A stretch of DNA of 64,000 bases from Lasiodiplodia sp. COLG20. Its lineage: Eukaryota; Ascomycota; Dothideomycetes; Botryosphaeriales; Botryosphaeriaceae. Below are positions 11,080 through 23,300 of the stretch, one piece after another (position 1 is the first letter of the stretch; each line of letters begins with the position of its first letter). The stretch lies in contig VNWV01000005.1 of assembly GCA_009801085.1 (NCBI GenBank), forward strand, positions 1,302,001 through 1,366,000, given 5' to 3'. The translations under genes and the position numbers were made by a program. The notes under the pieces were generated by a model, which made no database searches, was not told where the DNA came from, and saw only the letters and a program-made list of their open reading frames with translations.

Positions 11080-14000
11080 CTTTAACTACTACCTTATAGA
11101 CGCCGAAGATAAGATTATCTTAATACTAACTATAATAATCTAGGTCGAAATCCGTGCTTTTCTCTCGGACGCGAAGGACTAAGTACGTAATATTCGATCT
11201 AATATTTCTAGAAACTCTAATATAAAAATACGTATACTTATCTTAAAAGTCTACGTATCGAAAATCGCGTCTCTTTTCTACGATATTAGTAGACTACGGC
11301 TATCTCTAAATATATTAGAAGACTATATATACGTTCTTCTAGAATACTTTATTAGAGAATAAGCCTTTATAATTAACCGTACTATAAGAATTCTAGAATC
11401 TACGCTATCTATCGAGCTGGTTTCAATCTAAACCTCTAATCTAAAGTTTAAGATTAAGAAACTAGATATCTTCGACGAAACTAGAGAAAAATTAGACGAA
11501 TTTCTACGATAACTATAAATCTATTTTTATTTATTCGAGACGACCTTCTAAGATAACTCTTAAAAAATCTTCTTTACTAGATCGTATCTCCGTAGTAATA
11601 TTATTTATTAGTTCGAATCCTACTAAGAAGACTTTAGCAAACTAAACTAATATAAGAAAACTATAGAACTATTCTATAACTACGATAATTTTGTTAAAAT
11701 ACTTCGAAAGACCTTTAAAGATAAGAACTAATATTAAAATATAGTCTATTAAATTTAGACTCTTAAATAAACTAGCTTCGCCGTAATCTATACTATTTAG
11801 TTTCGACTCTATATCTTTCGACTCTAATAGCCCGATAACGTCCTTAAAATATTATATTACGAGGGACTAAAGAACTATATTAAGAACGAGTTTACTAGAA
11901 CTAAACTATCTAATTTATACTAGAAGATAGTTCGTATCGCTATCTAACTCGATACTCGGCTATATAACCGTCGTAGAAAAGTAATTTAGTCGAACCGCTC
12001 TATAGCTAACTCTAACTAAATCTAGAATATAATAAGTTTCGGCGAATCTATAGACCTCGATAGCGTTAAACGTAATAGGTCTCTATTCTAAGAAGAAAAA
12101 GACTAACGCTATAAGAAAGATCTATATCTCTATTATAGTAAGAAGAGATACTACGCCTACTAATATAAGAGTAACTATAAGATAATACGCTAAACCTTAG
12201 CTATATAAGTAACGAAAGTAGAGAAATCTTACGATAAGTAGTATTAGGCCGATTATATTAACGACGAATATAAAAGCTATCGTAAACTAAAGAAGATCTA
12301 TAAATACTAGCTAAAGATAAAAAACTAAAAAAGTCTTTAATCTAAAAGTAGATAGAGGTGTAGTCTCTAGCGCTTCTTTAGATAACTATAATAACGACTA
12401 ATAATACTAAAGAAAAACTCTCTTATACGTATACTACGAACGACGAAGAACCTCTAGCTAAGTACGTTAAGTACTTTATTATTAATATATTTATTAATAG
12501 ACGTCGAGTCCGCGTTCTAATCGACTTAGCTAACGAAGATAATTATATTAACTTCTACTTTATAGAAAAATATAATATTAAGTTTCGAGAAAAGAAATAC
12601 TTCTACGAACTTATTACCGTAAATAGTTTATCTAGTATATATAGAGAAGGATTAATACTTATAAAAATCTAAGAACTCGTACTAGCTAGAGAAAAACATT
12701 AAGAAAGAATATATTTAGACATTATAAAAACCTCTAGATATAATATTATTCTAGAATACTTTTAGCTTTAGAAGTAGAAACTATATATCGACTAGAAATT
12801 TAAAGAAGTAAAATTTAGATCTAGAGAAAAGAACGAGACGTAGTAGCTATTTAGTATTATAGTAGCGTTAATATAATTCTAAGTAACTTAAAATAAGCTA
12901 GTATAAGTTAGTAAAATCTCTAAGAAGGCCCTTAAAAAGAAAGTAAAGAAAGATACTTCTATTAGAATCTTCTAGATACGTACTACTCTCTAAGAAATTA
13001 AAATCGAGACTTAGTAATCTTTAAAAATCTAATAGATCTATAGAATCGCCTATCTTTCTAGAAAACGAATCTATAGACTCTAAAAATTCTAAGAACTCTA
13101 AGAACGTATAAAATACGATCTACGATAAGTTAATACTATTAATATAGAAAATTCTTTAGATAACGTACTTCTATAATATAGAAAATTCGATATCTTTACG
13201 AAGAAATAGAAAGACGCTCTACTAGAATACTAACTATAAGACTATAAAATATTTCTAATACTAAAAATATTATCTAAATTCGATTTCTTATACTCTCTCT
13301 CTAAAAAAGAACTATAGATACTTAAGAAATATATCGAAATCTATCTACGAAAAGAATATATTTAACTATTTTAGTTATTAGTAGCCTTCTCTATTTTATT
13401 TATATTAAAACTAGAAGAAAAACTACGATTATACGTAGACTATCGAGCTCTAAATAATATTACTATTAAGAACCGCTATTTTTTATCTAGAATTAACGAA
13501 CTACGAGACCGACTAAGAAAAACTAAGTATTTTACTAAGCTCGACCTTTAAGACGGCTACTACTTAATTAAAATTAAAGAAGACGAAGAATAAAAGACCG
13601 TCTAGCGAAGTCGTTTTGAACTATTTAAATATCTCGTTATACTCTTTAGGCTTATTAACGTCTCTATAACCTTCTAGACTATAATTAACGATACTCTTCG
13701 AGAATATCTAGACGTCTTTTATATAGTATATCTAAATAATATTTTAATTTACTCCGAAACTCTAGAGAAATATTAGAAATACGTAGTAAAGATATTAAAA
13801 AAATTATAGAAAAGAAAGCTATAAGTTAAACCCGAGAAATACGTCTTTTACGCCTAAGAAGTAGAATTTCTAAAATTTATTATTCAATCTAGCGAGATTA
13901 TAATAGACTCTAAGAAAGTAGAATCTATTCTTAGCTAGTTCGTATCTAAGAATCTTTAAGAGGTTTAATTCTTCTTAAATTTCGCTAACTTCTATCGCCG

Positions 14001-16396
14001 ATTTATTAAAAACTACGCTAAGTTAGCTAAACCTCTAACTTATTTTATTAGAAAGAACACCCGCTTTAATTAATAAAAAATATAGTAGAAAGCCTTCGAG
14101 CTACTTAAAAAAGCGTTTACGAAAGTACTAGTTCTCACTCTCTTTAATCTAGATAAGTCTATCTATCTAGAAATAGATATATTTAACTACGCTATTAGAG
14201 TCTATTTTAATTAGCTAGACGATTAAGAACGACTCTACTTCGTAGCTTTTTACTCTAGAAAAATATCTCTAGTAAAACTTAATTACGATATCTACGATAA
14301 GAAGCTTCTCGCTATTATTATCGTATTTAAGAAATAGAGATACTATCTCGAAGAGATAAATTTCGAAATAACGATATACTTAAACTACTAAAACCTAGAC
14401 GTCTTTATAACTATAAAAATTCTTAATTAAAGATAGATTAGATAGATAGAATAACTCGTCTTCTTTAACTTTAAAATTATCTACCGAAAAAAAATCGAGA
14501 ATAAAAAAGTCGACGCTCTTAGCTAGCGTTACAACTATACTCTTAATTAACTAGAACTATTTTCGGCGCTTCTAAAATAAAATAAGAAAGAAAATATTAA
14601 ACTTAACCGATTTTAATTAGAACTTACGATAATTCGTCTTCTAGTCCCGGTTATTTAAAGCTAAGTGAGAAACCTCTAATTCTAAAAAGAACCTTCTAGA
14701 CTTCGAAGACTTTTAGAAACTACGAACTTCTAGAAACTAGTTTCTAGAAGTTTAATACTTCTAGAATTTAGTTTCTTAGAGACGCTAAGCGTTTAGAAGT
14801 CGATCTCTTCTAGAAATATAAATCTAGAAAGATAACCTCTCTAAAAAGAACTTTCGAAGGCGAATATTTTAGAAATATAACTAATCTAGAAGAAAAACTC
14901 TAGAAACTAAGTCTTAGAAAATTATAGCCTCTAGAAGATCTTCTTCGAAAATCTAGACGTATAAGAAAATAAGAGCTCTTAAGAAAATAACTTCTTACTT
15001 TTAATATAGAAAGAGTATATTTAAGTAGTCTATAAAAATGATACTATAGTATAGTAACTAGTAAAATAAATTTACGACTACTTAGAAGAAGACTCCGATC
15101 TTATACTAAGTTTAAAAGAAACTATTCTCTTTAAAAAACTAGTCTACGTTTCTTAACGACTTCGACGATAACTTATTAAAGAAATCTATACTACTCTAGT
15201 ATACGGCTATAGAGATACTAACTCTATAATAGAAAGAATTAAAAGAGTATTCTATATACCGTATCTTAAAAAGCGAGTATAATAGTATCTTATAGACTAC
15301 GAAGATTACGCCCGAAATAAAGTAATACGATACGTCTTCTACGAAAAGCTATAGTCTATTATATCTTCTAACCGACTATAAAAATTTATCTCTTTAAACT
15401 TTATTACTAAGCTACTAAAATTTAAAGAGCTACTTACTAAAGTACGCTACGACGTAATTTTAGTTATTACTAATAGACTATCTAAATAGAAGTATTTTAT
15501 TCTTTATAAGAAAGCTTTAGAAGTTTTTAAGCTAGTTTATATCTTTCTAAGATATATTTTCGCAAACTATAAAATACTAGAAATAATTATTTTTAACTAT
15601 AATACCCGCTTCTACGCTCGATTTTAGTAAACCTTAATAAATAAATTAGAAACGACGTATAAGCTATCTACCGTCTTTTATCTCTAAATAAACGGTTAGA
15701 TGAAACGACTTAACTAAACTCTAAAAGAATATCTACGAAGCTACGTAAACTACTAGTAAAATAACTAGATAGAACTTCTATTTCTAGTATAGTTCGCTTA
15801 TAATAGTATACTAGTAGAAACTATCTAAGAAACGCCATTCTACGTTAACTTTAGATTCAAGTCTCGTATCTATAGAGAACTAATTCTATAAGAAAATATC
15901 GTATAAAAAGAAATACTCTAGGCGGAATAGCTAAAAGAACTATACTAAAGTCTAGTTCGAGATATAGAATTTATTAACTATTATATAGCTATATACTATA
16001 ATCGTAGACGCTAGAAGCCGCCGCTCTTAGAGAAGAGAGATAAAGTCTAGCTTTTTACTAGAAACCTTAAAACTAAACGACTAAGCTCTAAATTAGATTA
16101 TAAAAAAATCGATCTCTTTAAAATTAAATAAAAACTTTCTTCTATTATCTATAAACTTAAATTACTTAAAAATATACGCCGAAGCCCCGTCTTTTATATA
16201 GTACTTTTTAAACTAGTACTATAAAACGTTTAAATATTAGAATATCTTAAGAGAGAAATCTAGTCTAAAAACGTATAAGAATAGAACGTCGAAAAAATTC
16301 TAAATAGTAAATAGAATCCCGACGATTAGCTTAAATACCTTATTAAGTAGAAAAACTACGACGACTTAGAAAATATCTAGAAGTCCTTACTAAATC
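11080..16396 (+). pseudogene. B3 gag-pol: gag, protease, RT, RNase H, integrase, chromodomain
   Basis: Polyprotein remnant in the order gag (about 11130-12250), protease (about 12420-12770), RT (about 13080-14150), RNase H (about 14250-14560), low-complexity linker (about 14650-14960), integrase (about 15100-16150) and chromodomain (about 16230-16390). Stops are TAG/TAA at former Trp and Gln codons. The RT box is Tyr-Leu-Asn-Asn (13729-13740), two RIP-type G-to-A changes in the catalytic pair. The leader at 11080-11093 is the putative primer-binding site. Not functional. Confidence 0.87.
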
Positions 16397-17201
16397 TTAA
16401 CTATCTAGAACTTCTCGAAAACTTTTACTAGTAAAACCCGAACCGTTTAGGTCTAGAGTATTCTTTTAAGACGTAAAATCTGAAGAAGAAGTTAGAGACA
16501 TCTAAAATCGATTAATAAAAGTATGTTAAGAAATTACGCTATTAGCGGCTACTACGTTACTACTAGACCCGTTAAGTAAGTACGATATAGTCTTCTCGTT
16601 TAAAGTCTCGAAAATATTACGAGAAGAACGATCTTTTCGAATAGTAGTCTCTTATTCTATCTACTTTTTCTACTCTAACTATTATATTTTACGAAAGAAT
16701 AGATCTATATTACGCTACTCTATAGACTAAAGTAATAAACGTAACCGACGCTTTTTCTACTAACGAATTCGTAATTACTTCGCTACGCGACTAGCGTACT
16801 AGACTACTATTAACGCCGTCTAAGCCGCTATATTAGCGATAGCTATAGTAGTATTAGCGGTCTTTTTATTCTAATTAATCTCTATAGCTATCTCTTTAAG
16901 CTAACGCTTTAACTTTTTACGAGCCCGATCTAAGCGCTGAACTAGTAATAAACCGTTAGCTATTACTAAAAAAAAAAAAAATCTTCTACTTATACTTAAT
17001 ATTAACCGAAAAAGTTATCGTTTTATACGATATAAGACCTTCTCTAGTATATTTAAAATAAGTTAGATAGAAGAAAGCAACGTAATAAACTAAATTTAAA
17101 CGAATATAGCGGGTATAGAAGAAAGCTACAAAAACCTTATAATAATAGACTACGATACGCTAGACTAAAGTAATATAACGCTAGATACGAGCTAAAACTA
17201 T
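16397..17201 (-). pseudogene. Antisense gene of B3: Zn2Cys6-like cluster, intron, coiled coil
   Basis: Reverse-strand gene at the 3' side of B3. Exon 1 is 17201 down to 16994 (208 nt) from ATA (former ATG). The intron is 16993-16942 (52 nt), donor ATAAGT (from GTAAGT), branch GCTAAC, end CTAG. Exon 2 is 16941-16397 (545 nt), ending TAA. Lengths equal those of B2, B4 and B5. Around the intron the protein reading agrees with B4 except at positions explained by G-to-A or C-to-T changes. Stops inside exons are TAG/TAA at Gln positions. The poly-T run in the intron is expanded relative to B5. Confidence 0.72.
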
Positions 17202-17294
17202 AATAAGAAATTAATACTTTTAATATAAAATTTAAAAAGATATACCTACTTATAAGAAAGCTTTCGAATCGAAAGCTATTTAAAAAGAGAATAG

Positions 17295-17709
17295 TATTAC
17301 GAAATTAGAATGCGGGTTAAACGGCGTAGTAGAACTTACGAACGAACTAGATTATCTTATATTAAAATTCCGAACGTATCTAATCTATTTAGATGGCTAA
17401 TAGTCTAACTTTACAAAGTAGATCTCTCTTAGCTACTAGCTATTCTACTATTTATATTAATACTATAGTCTAGCTAACTAGCGGCTAATTATAGTATATA
17501 GAATATACTTATTTATAGTAGATAGAATCTATATAGTTAATTTTAATTATTATCTTATACTTCTTTTATTATCTTTTCTATCTAACTATAGCTACTATTC
17601 TCTAAATATAGTATTTAGTAACATCTTAGATAGCGGTAGTAAATTTTTAACGCGCTATATTTTTCTCGACGTCTTTATCTCTTCTTTCTTTTCGAGTCTA
17701 AGCGTAATA
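17295..17709 (+). repeat. 3' LTR of B3
   Basis: 415 bp, starts tattacgaaatt, ends gcgtaata; partner of 10665-11079. Differences between the two are mainly transitions. Confidence 0.9.
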
Positions 17710-17714
17710 GTAGA

Positions 17715-17884
17715 CTTTTAAGATAAGTATACGTATTTCTATATTAAGGTTTTTAGAAATATTAGATTAAATATTACGTACTTAGTCCTTCGCGTTTAGA
17801 AGAAAAGTACGGATTTCGGCCTAGATTATTATAATTAGTACTAAGGTAATCTTATCTTTAGTATCTATAAGATAGTAGTTAAAG
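17715..17884 (-). pseudogene. B4 gag start and leader, right of B3
   Basis: Continuation of B4 after the B3 insertion. It matches B1 from about 56970 to 57136: the gag N-terminus followed by the leader gatagtagttaaag at 17871-17884, directly against the 5' LTR at 17885. Confidence 0.85.
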
Positions 17885-18299
17885 TATTACGCTTAGACTC
17901 GAAAAGAGAAAAAAGATAGAGACGTTAAGAAAGATATAACGCGTTAAGAGTTTACTATCGCTATCTAAGATATTACTAAATACTATATTTAGAGAATAGT
18001 AGTCGTAGTTAGATAGAAAAGATAATAGAAGAGGTGTAAGATAATAATTAAAATTAATTATAAAGATTCTATCTACTATAAATAAGTATATTCTATATAC
18101 TATAATTAGCTACTAGTTAGCTAGACTATAGTATTAGTATAGATAGTAAGATAGCTAGTAGCTAAGAGAGATCTACTTTATAGAATTAGACTATTAGTTA
18201 TCTAAATAGATTAGATACGTTCGGGATTTTAGTATAAGATAATTTAATTTGTTCGTAAATTCTACTACGCCGCTTAATTTATATTCTAATTTCGTAATA
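17885..18299 (-). repeat. Right LTR of B4 (5' LTR of the element)
   Basis: 415 bp, starts tattacgcttag, ends cgtaata; partner of 4206-4620. Confidence 0.9.
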
Positions 18300-18304
18300 T
18301 TTAT

Positions 18305-18706
18305 ATTATCTTAGAGAATAATCTCTCTATTTATACTTCTTACTTAAAGAGACGTCGTATAGATTATAACGTAGCTACGTTTAGTAGTTTTAGTTATACG
18401 TAGCTTCTTTTTTTTTACTTAAGGTTTTTTACTAATTCTTAGTAGTAGAAAAGTTAAATCGCGAGTAGACTCGTTTAAAGGCTAAGAAATCGGCTATTTA
18501 TACTACTTTATAGACTATAACTACTCGGATTAAACGTTTTCGTAAATAGTAGCGTTTCTTAAAGGCGTATTATTCTTTAATAGTACGCTAAAACTTCGAA
18601 AGTTTTAAGAAGTTAAAGCGTACTAAAAGTATAGATTCTAAGAGCTTTATTAACTTCGAAAATACTAAGAAGAAGCGATCGCTAAAGCGTTTATATAGTA
18701 AGTTTT
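18305..18706 (+). pseudogene. Antisense gene of A1, rest of exon 1, intron and start of exon 2
   Basis: Continues the gene begun at 4050. Exon 1 runs 18305-18395 and supplies the last three positions of the cluster as Tyr codons (x9-Y-x2-Y-x7-Y). The intron is 18396-18442 (47 nt): donor ATACGT (from GTACGT), branch ACTAAT, end TTAG. Exon 2 from 18443 is a Lys/Arg/Leu-rich coiled-coil-like frame with TAG/TAA at Gln positions. It is cut at 18706 by the LTR of A2; the rest of exon 2 and all of A1 pol are missing from the other side of A2. Confidence 0.65.
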
Positions 18707-19496
18707 TATAACGGTAGGCTTCTTCTACTAAGCTTCGGAGTTACTTAGTAGGTCGAGTAAACCGTAGGGTTTACCTTAAAGAGATAAGAGGGGAATAATA
18801 ATAATTAGATAAGAAAGTATCACGTAATTATACGACGCATAGTAAGCCGGTTACCTCTAACTAATAAGTCTTAATTAGAACTTTAAGTTGACTATAGAGA
18901 GTTAAGAGTCTAGCTAATAAGTGTCTATATACTGTAGAAAAGCTAGTTATAATCTGGTGTACCCTTAGGTAAGGGCATCACTTAATAATGCTGTTGATGG
19001 AGGGCATTCTTTATCTATGTCTTTAGTCGAGGGTATAGGTGGGTTCTATACATAACTCGGGCGCTTAGGATATATTTCCGATATCCGTCTTCTAACTTCG
19101 CCGAACGACCGTAATATCGTACTATATCTTATTCGTTTCTCTTTTTACCCGCTTTTCGGCTTTCTATCTTTACGCGCTTCTTCGGGGCGATTATTCGCCT
19201 AGACCTTCGGTTCTTAACCTGACCCTATAGTCCTTCGTCCCGTAGAAGATTCTCTAGTCCGTACTTTTTTTTAGAGTTGTCGTTTTCTCGTAGGCGTTCT
19301 TCCCATACGGGCTTCGGCTGCTATCTACTAGTATTTTTATACGCGCCGTCATCCTATATCCTCTAGATTTCCGTGCGGGATCTAGGACCGTACGGCTTTT
19401 CCGCCTACGAGGCTTGTTAATTCTTACGGTAAGTTTTCCCGTATAGACTTTCTACCCTTAGGGTTATAAAGCCCGTATTCTCTAGAGTTCGTAACA
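18707..19496 (-). repeat. Left LTR of A2 (3' LTR), 790-bp type
   Basis: Starts tataacggtagg, ends gttcgtaaca, where the terminal CA (TG on the element strand) is intact. Carries the 790-type block at about 18955-19110, also present in A4 but replaced in A1 and A3. Confidence 0.9.
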
Positions 19497-19608
19497 CTAC
19501 TCTCTCTCTTAGAAATCTTCGGCCCGAAGATTGTTCCAGGTTTTTACAATATATATCGCGGCTATTTTCTTATTTTACTCCTTCTCTTTTATTAGTAAGT
19601 TTTCTATT

Positions 19609-20342
19609 ATACCTTCTAAGAAGCGTGCTACTAAAGATTCTACTACTAACTTACGCCCTCGTAAGGTTAATAGGGTTACTCTTCGTCGTTAGGACTTAAT
19701 TGACGAGATTTTTCTTTATAGCGTCGAAATAGTACCTTATTCTAATTGTCTAGAGAACGAGTCGAAGTGCGTAGCTTTATAGAAGAATTCTACTATTTAT
19801 ACCGCTTGTCTAGAGGCTCGAAGGACGGGTTATAATATTATAGAGCGAAGTATCTTTCGTTATAAGTATTCGTAGGTCTTCTCGGGTTTAGCTAATTCTT
19901 CTTAGTAGACTCTCTTAAGCGGGAATAGGCTCGTCTCGCCGCTAAGAAGGACGCGACGCTAGTAAAGTTACTTTATTTACGTAAGTAGTAGCGTTTTCTT
20001 TATAAGCGTCGTTCTCGTATAATCTAAAAGGGTTTCGAGAATGTTAAGTAGTTAGAGGCCGTAAAGACCGCTAGCGCTAGAGGTCTTTCTAACTCTAAGA
20101 TCGCTAAGAAGAGAAGATCGCTAAAGCGTTTACGTAGTAAGTTTTTAGCTAATATCTCTACGGGTTCTATCTAGACTATTAGGTCTTCTAGGGCTAGTTC
20201 TAGTGCTACGCCGCTAGAGGGTTCCGAGTTAGTTAATTAGGCGCGCTAGACTCTAGATTTTAATTTTAGATTCTTAGACGTCCTCGTAATCGATACGTCT
20301 TTAGCCTGAGTCGATCTGGGTTTTAACAATAAAAGTCTGTAA
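19609..20342 (+). pseudogene. Antisense gene of A2: Zn2Cys6-like cluster, intron, coiled coil
   Basis: Best family A copy. Exon 1 is 19609-19861 (253 nt) from ATA (former ATG). The intron is 19862-19905 (44 nt), donor ATAAGT (from GTAAGT), branch GCTAAT, end TTAG. Exon 2 is 19906-20342 (437 nt), ending TAA. The cluster at 19738-19833 reads Y-x2-C-x6-C-x9-Y-x2-C-x7-Y: three Cys survive and three are Tyr. C-x2-C-x6-C-x9-C-x2-C-x7-C is inside the Zn(II)2Cys6 consensus, and A1 and A3 have the same spacing. Exon 2 is Lys/Arg/Gln-rich and helical, with stops at Gln positions plus a TGA at 20307 where A3 has TAG (TGG or CRA are possible sources). Exon 2 length equals that of A3. It overlaps the end of the pol chromodomain tail to tail. 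Unspliced, the frame shifts at the intron. Confidence 0.78.
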
Positions 20343-23300
20343 TGAGATCTTTATAGCCTTCGTAGTTTTTTAGTAGTTTCTAGGTATTATTCTAGTCTTC
20401 TTTCTATTTAATGAGGTATCCGAATTAACCATTATAGTAGCCGCTATTAAGGATTTTCTCCACGACCTAATTCTTATTTTCGTCGGCGTTTAGGTTTTCT
20501 AGGATTATTTCTTCGGTATCTTCTATTAGGGTAGCGTTTTCTAGAGCTGGTTTAAGTAGTTCTATATAGAATACTAGGTTTATCCGTATAGTACTAGGTA
20601 GTTTAAGGCGGTATATAACCTCGCCTAGCTTTTCTTCAATCTTAAATAGTCCGATTTTTTTAAAGTCTAGTTTATTATTCGGTCGTCGAGTTTTAATATT
20701 TTTTCTGAGGAGGTAAACTTTGTTTTCTCTTTTTAGCTTTAGTACCTTCTAGTACCGTCTGTTGTAGTAGTAGAATATTAAGTATTCGTTAAACTCGATA
20801 TCGAGGCTAAGCTGCTTATAGAGTTCTTTTAGCTAGTTTGTCTTAAGAATTTCTTTCTAGGCTAATAATTCGCTTAGAATTTCTTTTCGATAGGCTATTA
20901 GTTCGCGCCTATAATTAGCGTAGAATAGAGATTTCTGAGTAGCTAACGCTTTTAAGCTGTTATACGCGAATTATACTAGTAGTAGTAATATAACCTAATT
21001 ATTCTAGATATAGTTAAGATAATAGCGTAGGTACTATTCTAGCGTTTAGTTTATACGCTTAGTTTATTTATCTATTTAAGGATGTGCCGTTGTCGAGAGT
21101 TTATACTTAGCTCTAAGCTATCGAGTAAGGCTCTACTAGAATTAGAATATAAATAACCGATCTCTATCTAATACGAGCTCTTCTAGTAACCTATAGTTAC
21201 CTAGAATTGTTCTAAGAAATATATAGACTAATTCTTCTACGTTTACCGATTTAAGATATAGTAGGTAGTACGCGTACTTAGTAAGCCTGTCGATGATGAC
21301 TAGAATCGAGTCGTACTTAACGTTAGTTAAGGGTTCGATTAACTTAGATAGATTCGTAATAAAGTCTAGCAAGATTGACTGCTAGGGTCTTCTTAGAACT
21401 ACGAGTAGTCGAAGTAGTCCGTAGGGTACGTACCTTGTAGCCTTACTTCTAATATATAAGTCGCATTACGAAACTACCTTCTAGACTATTCTTCTTAAGC
21501 CCTAAAAGTAGTAATTTCTAGTTATTCGCTCTATCGTCTTCTTAATTCCTTAGTAACCGTATATTAGTGCTTCGTAGATGTCTTTAACTAGTTCCTCCCA
21601 AAGTTTTACTAGGACGTAGATTAATTCTAAATATAGAATTATACCTTCTATATCTCGTATAATTTAAAGATCGTTTTCCACCTTTTCGAGTTCTTAGACC
21701 ATTACATTATAGGCGTAGGCTTCTCGAATCTTTTACGTCTAGGCGTTACCTTTTAGGCGTATCGCCGGCGCTAGTAGCCTAACTAGAGTAAGCAACGGGT
21801 TAGTCTTCGGGTTCCCCTTAAGCTATAATTAGATAATTCTAAATATAGATACGTACGCTCTAGCGGGTATAAGAGTTTTATCTTTCTATTATTTAAGTAC
21901 TATAGGCTATAGTCCTAGCTTCTCTTTAATATAGTCGGCTCTCCTACTTAGCGCGTCTATGCGAGCGTTCTTAGATCTCTTTCTATAGGTAATCTTTATA
22001 TCGTATAACGCTAATTCTTTAGCCTATCTAACTTATCTTCTAGTTAGTTCTTTCGTAGTAGTAAAGTATGTGAGGTTCTTATAGTCGTAGTATACTAATA
22101 TCTAATGTTTTACGCCCTCTAGATAGTATCTCTATTCTTTAAATGCTATAACGATAGCTAGAAGTTTCTTATTATAGACGTCGTAGTTAAGCTCTAGAGG
22201 CGTTATTTTTCTAGAGTAGTACGTAATCGGGTGTAGTCGACCTTATTCGTTTAGCTAACTAAGATAGGCCCTAATAGCGTAGTCTAATACGTCGGTTTCT
22301 ATGACGATAGAAAGTTTGAGGTTGTAAATTCTAAGAATAGGCGCTTCGTAAAATATCTACTTTAGCGAGTCGAATACTCGCTGTTACTTCTTTTCCCATC
22401 TAAACCCGTGCTCTTTTCGAGTAAGGCAGGTGAGTAGCTTACATACTACCGCGTATTTGTTGATAAATTTACGATAGAAGTTAGCGAAACTAAGAAAGGA
22501 CTGTACTTTCTTAACGGTTTTTAGTATAGACTAATTCTTAATTGCGTCTAGCTTGGCTTTATCTATACTAATATGGTCTAGAGTAATAATAAATCTTAAG
22601 TATTCTACCTTCTAGAAGTACCATTCGTATTTCTTAGATACGATAGATAGTCCCTATTTTTAGAGTACGTTTAGAATCTTTTTAATATGTTCCGTATATT
22701 CTTCGAGGGTTTTTAAGTAGATTAAGATATTATCTAGATAAGCTATATAAAATATATCTAAATACGGACGTAAGACGTTATTAACTAAGCTTTAGAATAT
22801 TACTAGGGTATTAGTAAGCCCAAACGGTATGACCGTATATTCGAAGTAATCGTAACGTATTTAGAACGCTATCTTTTATTCTTTCTCTTTCTTAATCTAT
22901 ACGAGGTAGTAGCTATCTCTAAGGTCGAACTTAGTAAAGTATTTCGCCCCTTAGGTCTTATTCTATAGCTCGTCGATACGGGGTAATAGGTATTAGTTTT
23001 TTACCGTAATGTCGTTTAGCTATCTATAATTGATATAGAGGTAGAGCTTACCGTTTTTCTTTAAGACGAATAGAATAGGGTATTCGGCTAGTAATAACGA
23101 AGGCTATATATAATCTTATTTGATATTCTTATTGATATATTCTCTTAAAGCCTTATTTTTCTTCTATAAGAGGGAGTAGATTAGCTTAAACGTAGGCTAC
23201 GTTTCTAGGATGAGAAGTATCTCGTAATCCTATAGTTAGTATTTCGGCAGCTATTCTTTTTCTCTTTTCTAGAATACCGGTTACTATTCTTAAAACTATA

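Larger units (their letters stand above)
10665..17709 (+). mobile_element. Element B3, complete family B Ty3/gypsy, plus strand
   Basis: 7045-bp element with LTRs 10665-11079 and 17295-17709, both 415 bp. Target duplication gtagg (10660-10664) and gtaga (17710-17714) shows one G-to-A change. Inserted in the gag leader of B4 in opposite orientation. The leader ctttaactactacc follows the 5' LTR at 11080. Fully RIP-degraded; the RT box at 13729-13740 has both catalytic Asp codons changed to Asn. Confidence 0.93.
4206..18299 (-). mobile_element. Element B4, family B Ty3/gypsy, interrupted by B3
   Basis: Complete but RIP-degraded element with two 415-bp LTRs (4206-4620 and 17885-18299). Target duplication is cttat (4201-4205) and tttat (18300-18304), differing by one C-to-T. 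B3 (10665-17709) sits inside its gag leader in opposite orientation; with B3 and one 5-bp duplicate removed, B4 is 7044 bp, matching B3 (7045), B2 (7041) and B5 (7047). It is inserted in the antisense gene of A1. CpA and TpG are close to zero over most of it. The RT box at 8173-8184 reads Tyr-Leu-Asp-Asn, so it is inactive. Confidence 0.93.
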
